37,628 bases of DNA from positions 1 to 37,628 of the forward strand of contig DATLFP010000043.1 in the NCBI GenBank assembly GCA_035540955.1, in the 5' to 3' direction. Source of the DNA: DATLFP01 sp035540955 (GTDB lineage: Bacteria; Actinomycetota; Acidimicrobiia; Acidimicrobiales; CADCSY01). A model generated the notes under the pieces. That model was not told where the DNA came from, did not search any database, and worked only from the letters and a program-made list of their open reading frames with translations. Position numbers and translations under genes: made by a program. Positions 1 to 5,954 of this stretch are shown here, one piece after another. How positions within the stretch are numbered: the stretch's first letter is position 1; every line of letters starts with the position of its first letter.

Positions 1-120
1 CTCCTGGCTTGGGTCCGATGCTTGGCGTGAGAACCGTCATCGTCCCCTGCAAGGAGGCACTTTTCGCGGATGCGCGCAGCGTCAGCGCATCACTTCATCG
101 GTGGATTCAGGCTTAGACCC

Positions 121-190
121 CTGAGACGAGACGAGACGACGAGGACCCTGGACGGTGAGACGAGATGAGACGACGGTGAGACGTGAGACG
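121..190. repeat. Iteron-like cluster of seven GAGACG repeats
   Basis: GAGACG occurs at 123, 128, 133, 157, 167, 178 and 185, seven copies in 68 bases. Five are preceded by T (TGAGACG at 122, 156, 166, 177, 184). The cluster starts about 70 bases beyond the stop codon of the RepA-like helicase gene and ends at that stop. Short direct repeats beside a replication gene suggest an initiator-binding or regulatory array. A simple-sequence expansion is the alternative. Confidence 0.6.
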
Positions 191-193
191 GCT

Positions 194-1252
194 TCACTGT
201 TCGTCCTGCTCAGTGGGCATGTACCGGGCGGTCGAGCCGGTGCCGGTCATCGAGACGAGGCCTCGATCGACGAGGGATTTCGCAGCCCGGTAGACCGTCG
301 CTCGGGAGACGTTTGTCTCATCGGCTGCGGCGACCCATTTGGCCGTTGTGACCCCGCCCGGGACGGCGATGGACCGGAGCACCTCGAGGGCCTCGGCCGT
401 CTTGGTGGGGAGGTCCTCGTCGGGGCTGGTGCTGCCGGTGTAGGAGGCGATGGCGACGCTCTCAGCGCCGGGGGCGAGCACGAACCGCCAGGGCGGGACG
501 GTGTCGGCGTGGTCCTTCTGCTTGGTGGTGCGCAGGGTGATGATCCCGTCGCCGCCGTTGAGCACCTCGAGCTCGGTGTGGACCGCTCCCAGCAGGCTGG
601 AGTGGCCCCGGCTGCCGGCCGAGGCGTCCTTGCCCGAGTGGTGCACGACGGAGACGCAGGCGCCGGTGGCGCGCCGGATGCGCTCGACGGCGTCGATCAC
701 GAGGCTCATGTCCCGGTAGGCGTTCTCGTCCCCGCCGGCCATGGACCGGCCCAGGGTGTCGATGACGACCAGGACGGCGCCGAGGTCGGCGGCGATGGTG
801 GCGATGGCCTGGGCCTGGTCGGGCCCGAGGAGGTTCACCGGGACCGGAAGCCAGGTGATGCGGCCGTCGAGGCTGCCGTGGTACCGGTTGACCGACTTCC
901 ACGCCCGCTGGCGCTGACCGACGCCGCGGGCGCCTTCGGCGACGATGTAGAGCACGTGGCCTTCGACGACCTCGTGCCCGTGCCACCAGCTGCCGGTGGC
1001 GACGTGCAGGGCGATGTCGATGGCGATGTGGGTCTTGCCACCCCCGGGCCGGCCGTAGACCACGGCGAGGGAGTCGAGGTCGAGGAGGCCGTGCACGAGC
1101 GGCTCGGGTGGTGCCAGGTTCTCGATGGCGTCGCCGGAGAGCAGCTGGGCCCGGATGCCGTCGAGGAGCGATGCCGCCCCCGGCTCCTCGTGCGGCGGCT
1201 GGTAGTCGTCGTGGTCGCCGTCGAGGCTGGCGATGCGTCCGGTGGGGATCAT
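194..1252 (-). CDS. RepA-like/RecA-fold replicative helicase with C-terminal winged helix
   Basis: The 352-residue product is a RecA-fold ATPase of the AAA_25/RepA type found in plasmids and integrative elements, where it probably unwinds DNA during element replication. Walker A is GRPGGGKTH (about 67-75). Walker B is LVVIDTLGRS with D165. The conserved HHSGKDASAGSRGHSSL segment (about 204-220) matches RepA-type enzymes. Residues about 285-345 (including DETNVSRATVYRAAKSL) look like a winged helix-turn-helix that could bind DNA. The ATG at 1252 forms an ATGA overlap with the upstream gene's stop; the open frame runs farther upstream but is Arg-rich and non-protein-like there. The GAGACG repeats sit just downstream. 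Family is fairly sure; the replication role is inferred. Confidence 0.8.
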   Translation of the reverse strand: MIPTGRIASLDGDHDDYQPPHEEPGAASLLDGIRAQLLSGDAIENLAPPEPLVHGLLDLDSLAVVYGRPGGGKTHIAIDIALHVATGSWWHGHEVVEGHVLYIVAEGARGVGQRQRAWKSVNRYHGSLDGRITWLPVPVNLLGPDQAQAIATIAADLGAVLVVIDTLGRSMAGGDENAYRDMSLVIDAVERIRRATGACVSVVHHSGKDASAGSRGHSSLLGAVHTELEVLNGGDGIITLRTTKQKDHADTVPPWRFVLAPGAESVAIASYTGSTSPDEDLPTKTAEALEVLRSIAVPGGVTTAKWVAAADETNVSRATVYRAAKSLVDRGLVSMTGTGSTARYMPTEQDEQ

Positions 1253-1527
1253 GCGACCGCACGCCCGGCAGTACGCAGGTGGCGGACGTCGGCGCTGACC
1301 TCGGCGAGGTCGACCGACCGGGCCGGGTCGATGAGAACGGCGGCCACGAGCTCGAGCACGGAGGCGATCGACTTGATGTCGCCACCCCGGGCGAGCGCGG
1401 CCCGGGCCTCGTCGAGGGCGGCGACGCACTCCCGTCGCTCGCCGGCGATCAGCATGCGGGCGGCGTAGGTGCCGGTCGTGTCGTGGAGGACGGGCCGCAC
1501 GGCGACCAGGCGGCGCACGTCGGCCAC
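1249..1527 (-). CDS. Hypothetical protein upstream of the helicase
   Basis: I do not recognise this protein. From the GTG at 1527 it has 92 residues, mostly helical by composition (for example VAALDEARAALARGG and IASVLELVAAVLIDP), and it ends in an ATGA overlap with the helicase start, which indicates a translationally coupled pair. The same frame stays open upstream to a stop at 1729-1731 and reads plausibly as protein (DRLFLAALHLPTDPPDYF, LAPSLCDLRADVAAERTGTL), but contains no ATG, GTG or TTG before 1527. The true start may therefore be an unusual CTG, or the 5' end may be damaged. It could be a small replication accessory factor; that is a guess from position only. Confidence 0.5.
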   Translation of the reverse strand: MADVRRLVAVRPVLHDTTGTYAARMLIAGERRECVAALDEARAALARGGDIKSIASVLELVAAVLIDPARSVDLAEVSADVRHLRTAGRAVA

Positions 1528-1692
1528 GAGAGTGCCGGTCCGTTCGGCGGCGACGTCGGCGCGCAGGTCGCACAGCGAGGGCGCCAGCGGGTCGGCGAAG
1601 TAGTCCGGCGGGTCCGTCGGGAGGTGCAGGGCGGCCAGGAAGAGCCGATCGACGTCACCGAGTGGCGGCAGGTCGGCACGAGCGCCATCGCC

Positions 1693-2208
1693 GTGCCGGC
1701 CCGCGTAAGGCGCACGACCGGGGACGGATCAGACCTGCCGTACTACGTCGACATCACCGTCGAGAACGTCAGTGGCGTCGCCGAGTGCACAGAGCTGACG
1801 GTCACGAGGAAGCCCGGAGGTGCTCCGATCTCCGCCGAGGGCGTCAGGCGGCTGCCGATCGCCCGTCTGACCGAGTGGGCGACATCGGCAGGCGTCGCTC
1901 GGTTGAAGGACCCCGAGCGCGGCATCGCAGGCGGCCTCGCTCCCGAGCTCGTCGACCCGGAACTGCCCGTCGCCGAACGACAGGCCGAGGTTCTCCGTGT
2001 CGCCGACGCCGTGTCCGCCGACCGCTCCGCCGGTCGTCGTCGAATCACCGACGACGACCTCAACCGGCTCGCCGACATCTGCCGCCAAGCGGATCTCACC
2101 GGCATGTCCTACATCGCGCTCGCCGCGCTCGAGATGGGGCTGACGCCCGATCAGGCGCGCCAGTGGAAGCGCAAGGCGATCGCGGCCGGCATCTACCAGC
2201 GGCCGTGA
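1693..2208 (+). CDS. Hypothetical protein upstream of integrase
   Basis: The product is 171 residues from the GTG at 1693 and I do not recognise its family. The N-terminal half is beta-rich (LPYYVDITVENVSGVAEC, LTVTRKPGGAPISAEGVRRL). The C-terminal third is helical and could hold a helix-turn-helix (DLTGMSYIALAALEMGLT followed by PDQARQWKRKAIAAG), so a DNA-binding or directionality role near the integrase is possible but unproven. The frame is open farther upstream, but the composition becomes poor before about 1650. No strong ribosome binding site precedes 1693. It lies 73 bases upstream of the integrase in the same direction and is divergent from the helicase pair. Confidence 0.55.
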   Translation: MPARVRRTTGDGSDLPYYVDITVENVSGVAECTELTVTRKPGGAPISAEGVRRLPIARLTEWATSAGVARLKDPERGIAGGLAPELVDPELPVAERQAEVLRVADAVSADRSAGRRRITDDDLNRLADICRQADLTGMSYIALAALEMGLTPDQARQWKRKAIAAGIYQRP

Positions 2209-2223
2209 TTGCGCTCCGCTCTC

Positions 2224-2232
2224 TCGCTGACA
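2224..2232 (+). repeat. TCGCTGACA repeat upstream of integrase
   Basis: This 9-mer lies about 50 bases before the integrase start. Two further exact copies lie at 4523-4531 and 4534-4542, near the tRNA-Ile end of the element. Repeats placed beside the integrase gene and the presumed attachment site could be integrase arm-type sites. This is positional inference only. Confidence 0.35.
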
Positions 2233-2281
2233 CAGGTCGACGAGCCGGGCACCCCGCCCGGCCCAACACGAGGAGATCATC

Positions 2282-3503
2282 ATGAAGGGCACCACGTTCT
2301 TCCGGCCGTCGAAGTCGACGAGGTCCGAGGGCAAGGCCAAGAAGCAGGGGACCTGGACGTACGCGTTCAGCGTTCCCAAGGCTGGCGGCGGCCGCCGCCA
2401 GGTCACCAAGGGCGGGTTCGCCACCAAGCGGGCATGCGAGGAGGCGTTGGCCGTCGCCCTCGTCGATCACGGCCGCTCGCCCGGCCAGGTCACCGAGCCG
2501 TCGAAGCAGCTGCTCGGCGACTACCTGCAGCAGTGGCTCGACGGCCGCACCAACCTCAAGCGCAGCACCCGGGCCAACTACCAGCGGAACATCACCAACC
2601 AGATCATCCCCATCGCTGGCGAGGTCCGGCTGTGCGACCTGACCCCCCAGACGATCACCAAGCTGTACCGGGTCCTCGGCGAGCGCGGCGGCTACACGCG
2701 CAGCGGCGCCGTGGACGACCGCACGCAGTCGGTGCCGCTCTCGGCGGCGTCGGTCCACAAGGTCCACACCATCCTGTGCGGCGCGCTCGGCTACGCCGCC
2801 CGGACCGGCCTCATCCGGGTCAACCCGATCACGTTGATCGACCGGAACGACCGACCGAAGCAGAAGACCGCCGACGCGCCCGAGATGAAGACCTGGACGG
2901 CAGAGGAGGCGGCGGCGTTCCTCGAGGCGACCGCCGAGGACCGCTGGGCGCCCATCTACGACCTGGACCTCAACACCGGCATGCGCCGCGGCGAGCTCGC
3001 CGGCCTCCGCTGGGTCGACGTGAACCTCGGCGAGGCGGTCATCACCGTCCGGAACAACCGGGTGCCCGTCGACTACGTCATGCACGAAGGGTCGACGAAG
3101 AGCAACAAGGGCCGGCGGGTCGACATCGACCCGGCGACGGTGGCGATGCTGCGGCGGTGGAAGGCCCGCCAGACGGCCGAGCGCCTCGCCGCCGGCGAGG
3201 CCTGGGTCAAACTCCGGCTACGTGTTCACGGACGAGCTCGGCGAAGCGCTCCACGCCGGCACCATCCGCTGGCACTTCGGGCGGCTCATCCGACTCGCCG
3301 GCGTCCCGAAGATCCGGCTCCACGACATCCGCCACACCCACGCCACGCTCGGCCTGGCTGCCGGGGTGCCGCTCAAGGTCATGTCCGAGCGGCTCGGCCA
3401 CGCCTCGACGCAGATCACCGCCGACCTCTACCAGCACGTCATCCCCGGGATGGGCGCCGACGCCGCCGCCATGATCGGCGGCCTGCTCAGGAGGGCTCAG
3501 TAG
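2282..3503 (+). pseudogene. int: Tyrosine site-specific recombinase (integrase), frameshifted
   Basis: This integrase would catalyse integration and excision of the element. The N-terminal 65 residues resemble an AP2-like arm-binding domain, residues about 75-180 the SAM-like core-binding domain, and the catalytic domain follows with the first Arg in TGMRRGELAGLRW (R235). Near codon 310 the frame breaks. The sequence gtcAAActccgg at 3206-3216 has one A too many. Removing an A at 3209-3211 restores the reading ...AWVNSGYVFTDELG and joins the rest of the domain in the next frame. That part carries the HxxR box (LHDIRHTHATLG), LGHAS and the tyrosine in ADLYQHV, so all catalytic residues survive. 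AGGAG lies 7 bases before the ATG. It ends converging on the small gene at 3497-3670. It is either recently inactivated or an assembly error. Confidence 0.88.
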
Positions 3504-3670
3504 CGACGAGCGACAGCGCTTCCAGCCGCTCGGCGGCCGGTCAGCCCAGTGGCGATCGCCTTCCCCTGGCCGGTCGTGATCTTCACTCGCAACCCCTTGG
3601 AGACCGCGTCGCGCACGGCGGCATTCCGTTCCTCGTCCGTCACCTTCCGGACCTTGAACATCGTCCCCAT
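3497..3670 (-). CDS. Small basic protein coupled to the GAF membrane gene
   Basis: I do not recognise this 57-residue, strongly basic protein (begins MGTMFKVRKVTDEERNAAV, ends GRRAAGSAVARRY). Its ATG at 3670 shares one base with the TGA of the upstream GAF gene (TGATG), the signature of translational coupling, which supports it as a real gene despite its size. A second in-frame ATG at 3661 is possible. It has no membrane segment or cysteine. It could bind nucleic acid or act as a partner of the GAF protein. Its 3' end overlaps the integrase 3' end by 7 bases in the convergent orientation. Confidence 0.5.
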   Translation of the reverse strand: MGTMFKVRKVTDEERNAAVRDAVSKGLRVKITTGQGKAIATGLTGRRAAGSAVARRY

Positions 3671-4521
3671 CAGTTCGCAGCGTACTCGTCTGGATACCAA
3701 CCGAGCAGATCGATCAGAACTCGAGACACGAGGAGCGACCGCGCGAGGAGCTCCTGCAGCGCCGCCTGCTCGTCGGCCAGGCCGCCACCATCCGGTGCCT
3801 CGGTGCTCGCGGTAAGCACGCCGATGGTGTCGCCGGCGACGTTGGTCACAGGCACCGAAGCGACCACCGACAGTGTCTTGAAACGCTCACTCTGCTCCTT
3901 CGTCAGCCCGTAGGTGGTGTCCCACACTGCGTCGCCCGAGACGAAGACGAACTCGCCCTTCTCATATGCGGTGCCCGTGGCTCCCTTGCCCACCTCCCAC
4001 GTCTCGTGCTCCACACCACCCTCCGCAAAGCCCGGGAGGACCACCGGTACCAGCCGTTCCTCGTCTTCGTCGTACAGGTAGAGCCGGAACGTGACGCCCT
4101 CGACTTCGTCTCCGGGCGACGGGATCAGGATCGAGCGGAGCGCTTCGCCGGCCGTGTAGTGCCGCATCGCGGCAACGAACTCGTCGGGCTCGTCGACGTT
4201 CTCGGGCATGACGGTGTCGACGACCCCGAGCTCGATAGCAGCGGCCTCTTGCGGCGTCAACTTCGTGAAGGCCACTTCGGCAGTGACACCTGGGCCGGTA
4301 AGACGCGCACGCTCCAGTCTTGGGAGTAGCGCGCCACATGGCACGGCAACGATCCCCGACACGGTGAAGCCCAAGGCCGTTGCCGACCCCGATACGGCGT
4401 ACATCACCATCGAGAACACGATGAGGGCAACGCCAACCCCAGCGAGAGCGGCGCCAGCCGGGCGCTCAAGGACGTGCTGCCACAGGCGCGCGATCGACGG
4501 CCAGCGGACGGGATCAGGCAC
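3670..4521 (-). CDS. Two-TM membrane protein with cytoplasmic GAF domain
   Basis: The 283-residue product has two N-terminal membrane helices (about 22-44 and 48-68). A linker of about 70 residues is followed by a GAF domain (about 140-275), recognised by FRLYLYDEDEERLVPV, WEVGKGATGTAYEKGE and SVVASVPVTNVAGDTIGVLT. GAF domains bind small ligands such as cyclic nucleotides or sense redox state; the ligand cannot be read here. No kinase, cyclase or output enzyme is attached, so it looks like a membrane sensor or effector. The start is GTG at 4521 with only a weak ribosome binding site. It is cargo between the integrase and tRNA-Ile and is coupled to the 57-residue gene downstream. Confidence 0.7.
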   Translation of the reverse strand: MPDPVRWPSIARLWQHVLERPAGAALAGVGVALIVFSMVMYAVSGSATALGFTVSGIVAVPCGALLPRLERARLTGPGVTAEVAFTKLTPQEAAAIELGVVDTVMPENVDEPDEFVAAMRHYTAGEALRSILIPSPGDEVEGVTFRLYLYDEDEERLVPVVLPGFAEGGVEHETWEVGKGATGTAYEKGEFVFVSGDAVWDTTYGLTKEQSERFKTLSVVASVPVTNVAGDTIGVLTASTEAPDGGGLADEQAALQELLARSLLVSRVLIDLLGWYPDEYAAN

Positions 4522-4522
4522 T

Positions 4523-4542
4523 TCGCTGACAAATCGCTGACA
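4523..4542. repeat. Tandem pair of TCGCTGACA near the attachment end
   Basis: TCGCTGACA occurs at 4523-4531 and 4534-4542, with starts 11 bases apart (about one helical turn). A third copy lies upstream of the integrase at 2224-2232. The pair sits just upstream of the GAF gene start and about 85 bases from the tRNA, so it could be an integrase arm site or an operator of the GAF operon. Confidence 0.4.
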
Positions 4543-4564
4543 TCGACACCCTGCGCCACGCTAC

Positions 4565-4589
4565 GAGGCCCGCCGTTCAGGCGGGCCTC
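4565..4589 (-). terminator. GC-rich hairpin downstream of tRNA-Ile
   Basis: GAGGCCCGCC and GGCGGGCCTC form a perfect 10-bp stem with a 5-base loop (GTTCA). It lies about 38 bases beyond the 3' end of the minus-strand tRNA and upstream of the GAF gene. No long U tract follows on the minus strand, so it is called from stem strength and position. Confidence 0.6.
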
Positions 4590-4626
4590 TTGCGTTCTAC
4601 CAGGGCTTTCGCGCCTGGCCGCACGG

Positions 4627-4700
4627 TGGGGCTGAATGGAATCGAACCATCGACCTCATCCTTATCAGGGATGCGCTCTAACCGACTGAGCTACAGCCCC
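4627..4700 (-). tRNA. tRNA-Ile (anticodon GAT)
   Basis: Read on the minus strand, the 74-base gene folds into a full cloverleaf: acceptor GGGGCTG/CAGCCCC with discriminator A, D arm GCTC...GAGC, anticodon stem CATCC/GGATG with loop CTGATAA (anticodon GAT), a 5-base variable loop and T arm GATGG-TTCGATT-CCATT. CCA is not encoded. It decodes Ile AUC. Its 3' end faces the accessory region, making it the probable integration target. In many actinobacteria tRNA-Ala follows directly; it is not present here. Confidence 0.97.
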
Positions 4701-4756
4701 GTGCTGGATCGACGAGGGTAGCCGCGCCCGCCCCCGACCGGTTCTCCGAACCAGGG

Positions 4757-5335
4757 TCAGACGGTGGCGTCGCGCTCGGAGCCGGTGCGGCGGCGGGGCA
4801 GGTCCTCTTCGAGGGTCATGCGGAGGCCGCCGGTGACGTCGCCCATCAGGTTGAACAAGGCGCAGAGGATCACGTTGGCGACCGTGCCCGCCACCACGAG
4901 GACCAAGCCGCCGAGGGCGACCCCGCCGAGCAGCTGGCCGGGGATGAAGCGGAAGTCCTCGAAGCCGATGTCGACCATGAAGCTCTCGATGTTGCCGATG
5001 ACCCCGAGCGCCTCGGCCCCGCCCCACAGGATGACGCCCGCCACCAGGATCACGAGGAACACGGCGAGGTAGTAGACGAGCGACAGCTTCAGCACCGACC
5101 ACGGGTCGAGCCGGCGCAGGATCACCCGGGTGGTGCGCCCCGGCGTGCGGCGAGCCGACCGCTCACGCTTCTCCGACGGCGCATCCGCCGCGCCGCCGGC
5201 GTCCTCGCCCCGCCGAGACCGCCGGCGGGACCTTCCCGAGGACGGCGCGTCGCCGTTGCGGACGACGTCGGCGTCGTCGCCGGACACCGGCGCGACGACC
5301 GTCTCGGTGGCGGGTTCCACCTCTGTCGCCGTCAC
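4757..5335 (-). CDS. DUF3566 membrane protein
   Basis: This is the actinobacterial DUF3566 membrane protein normally found next to gyrA (as Rv0007 is in Mycobacterium); its function is unknown. The 192-residue product has a charged, disordered N-terminus (about 1-68), the typical pre-membrane motif VILRRLDPWSVLKLSLVYY, and two membrane helices (about 82-104 and 137-163). It ends with a charged tail containing FNLMGDVTGGLRMTLEED, characteristic of the family. GTG at 5335 overlaps the TGA of the TadE-like gene as GTGA, which decides the start over a longer Arg-rich open frame. It is probably co-transcribed with gyrB-gyrA. Confidence 0.9.
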   Translation of the reverse strand: MTATEVEPATETVVAPVSGDDADVVRNGDAPSSGRSRRRSRRGEDAGGAADAPSEKRERSARRTPGRTTRVILRRLDPWSVLKLSLVYYLAVFLVILVAGVILWGGAEALGVIGNIESFMVDIGFEDFRFIPGQLLGGVALGGLVLVVAGTVANVILCALFNLMGDVTGGLRMTLEEDLPRRRTGSERDATV

Positions 5336-5901
5336 GCGGGCCCGTCCTGACACAGCTGGAAGCGTACGGGATCGGTCTGCGCGGTCTGCTGGCAGAGGCC
5401 GACGCTCGACGCGACGGCGGCCAGCCTGGCTTCGAAGGAGCGTGGCACGGCCACCCACCTACCCGAGCCGGCGGCGATCGGAACCGGCTGGCGGAGGAGG
5501 TCGGCCGCGGCCGCCAGCGCCGTCCGCAGCTCGGGCGCCAGCCGCGTGGCGGCGCCGGCGCTCGCCGACCGCCCGACCCACCCGCCGACGGCGCTCCCGC
5601 CCATGGCTCGGGCACGGGCCACGGCCCACGCCCGACCGGCCACCACCCGCACCTCGACCTCGCCGCCGGCCGCCGCAGAGGTCGCCACCTCGGCGCCGTT
5701 GGCCCGAGCCAGCGCCTCCGCAGCCGCCCGGTCCTCGGCCGCCCCCGCCAACGCCGCGGCGTCGGCGGCCGCCTGGGCCCGGGCGGCGTGGGTGGCGGCC
5801 ACCCCGAACCGGGCGAGGCCGAGCGTCAACCCGCCGATCGCCACCACCAGCAGCGCCAGCAGCGGCACGGCCTGACCGCGCTCGTCGCCGCGCTCTCGCA
5901 T
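5332..5901 (-). CDS. TadE/Flp-pilus-like (Rv3654c-type) secreted or membrane protein
   Basis: The 189-residue protein begins with a charged stretch and the RGQAVPLLALLVVAIGGLTL segment, a prepilin-like membrane anchor typical of the TadE-like proteins of actinobacterial Flp pilus or secretion loci. It continues with the Ala-rich helix HAARAQAAADAAALAGAAED seen in that family. The rest is a predicted extracytoplasmic Ala/Val-rich domain with two late cysteines. No tad ATPase or prepilin peptidase is in the window, so its role is unclear. GGAGGG lies 6 bases before the ATG. It sits between gyrA (53 bases) and DUF3566 (GTGA overlap), an insertion compared with the usual actinobacterial order. 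Confidence 0.65.
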   Translation of the reverse strand: MRERGDERGQAVPLLALLVVAIGGLTLGLARFGVAATHAARAQAAADAAALAGAAEDRAAAEALARANGAEVATSAAAGGEVEVRVVAGRAWAVARARAMGGSAVGGWVGRSASAGAATRLAPELRTALAAAADLLRQPVPIAAGSGRWVAVPRSFEARLAAVASSVGLCQQTAQTDPVRFQLCQDGPA

Positions 5902-5954
5902 GTGATCCCTCCATCGTCGGTCGCTCGGAGGGGGAAGTGGAGGGGAAGCGCTCG

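Larger units (their letters stand above)
1..4626. mobile_element. Right part of an integrative element next to tRNA-Ile(GAT)
   Basis: A tyrosine integrase, a RepA-like helicase and unrecognised cargo lie directly against the 3' end of a tRNA gene, the usual target of tyrosine-integrase elements. The region interrupts an otherwise conserved origin cluster: in many actinobacteria gyrA, a DUF3566 gene, tRNA-Ile and tRNA-Ala are consecutive, and here foreign-looking genes follow tRNA-Ile. The left end lies outside the window, so the second attachment site cannot be seen. I found no second copy of the tRNA 3' segment inside the window. The right boundary is inferred from the tRNA position. Confidence 0.6.

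Noticed and set aside
121..190. CRISPR array
   Set aside because: Repeats are 6-7 bases and nearly contiguous, with no unique spacers of constant length and no cas genes.
155..1468. Plus-strand open frame opposite the helicase
   Set aside because: Gly/Val/Asp-rich antisense; the minus strand has clear Walker motifs.
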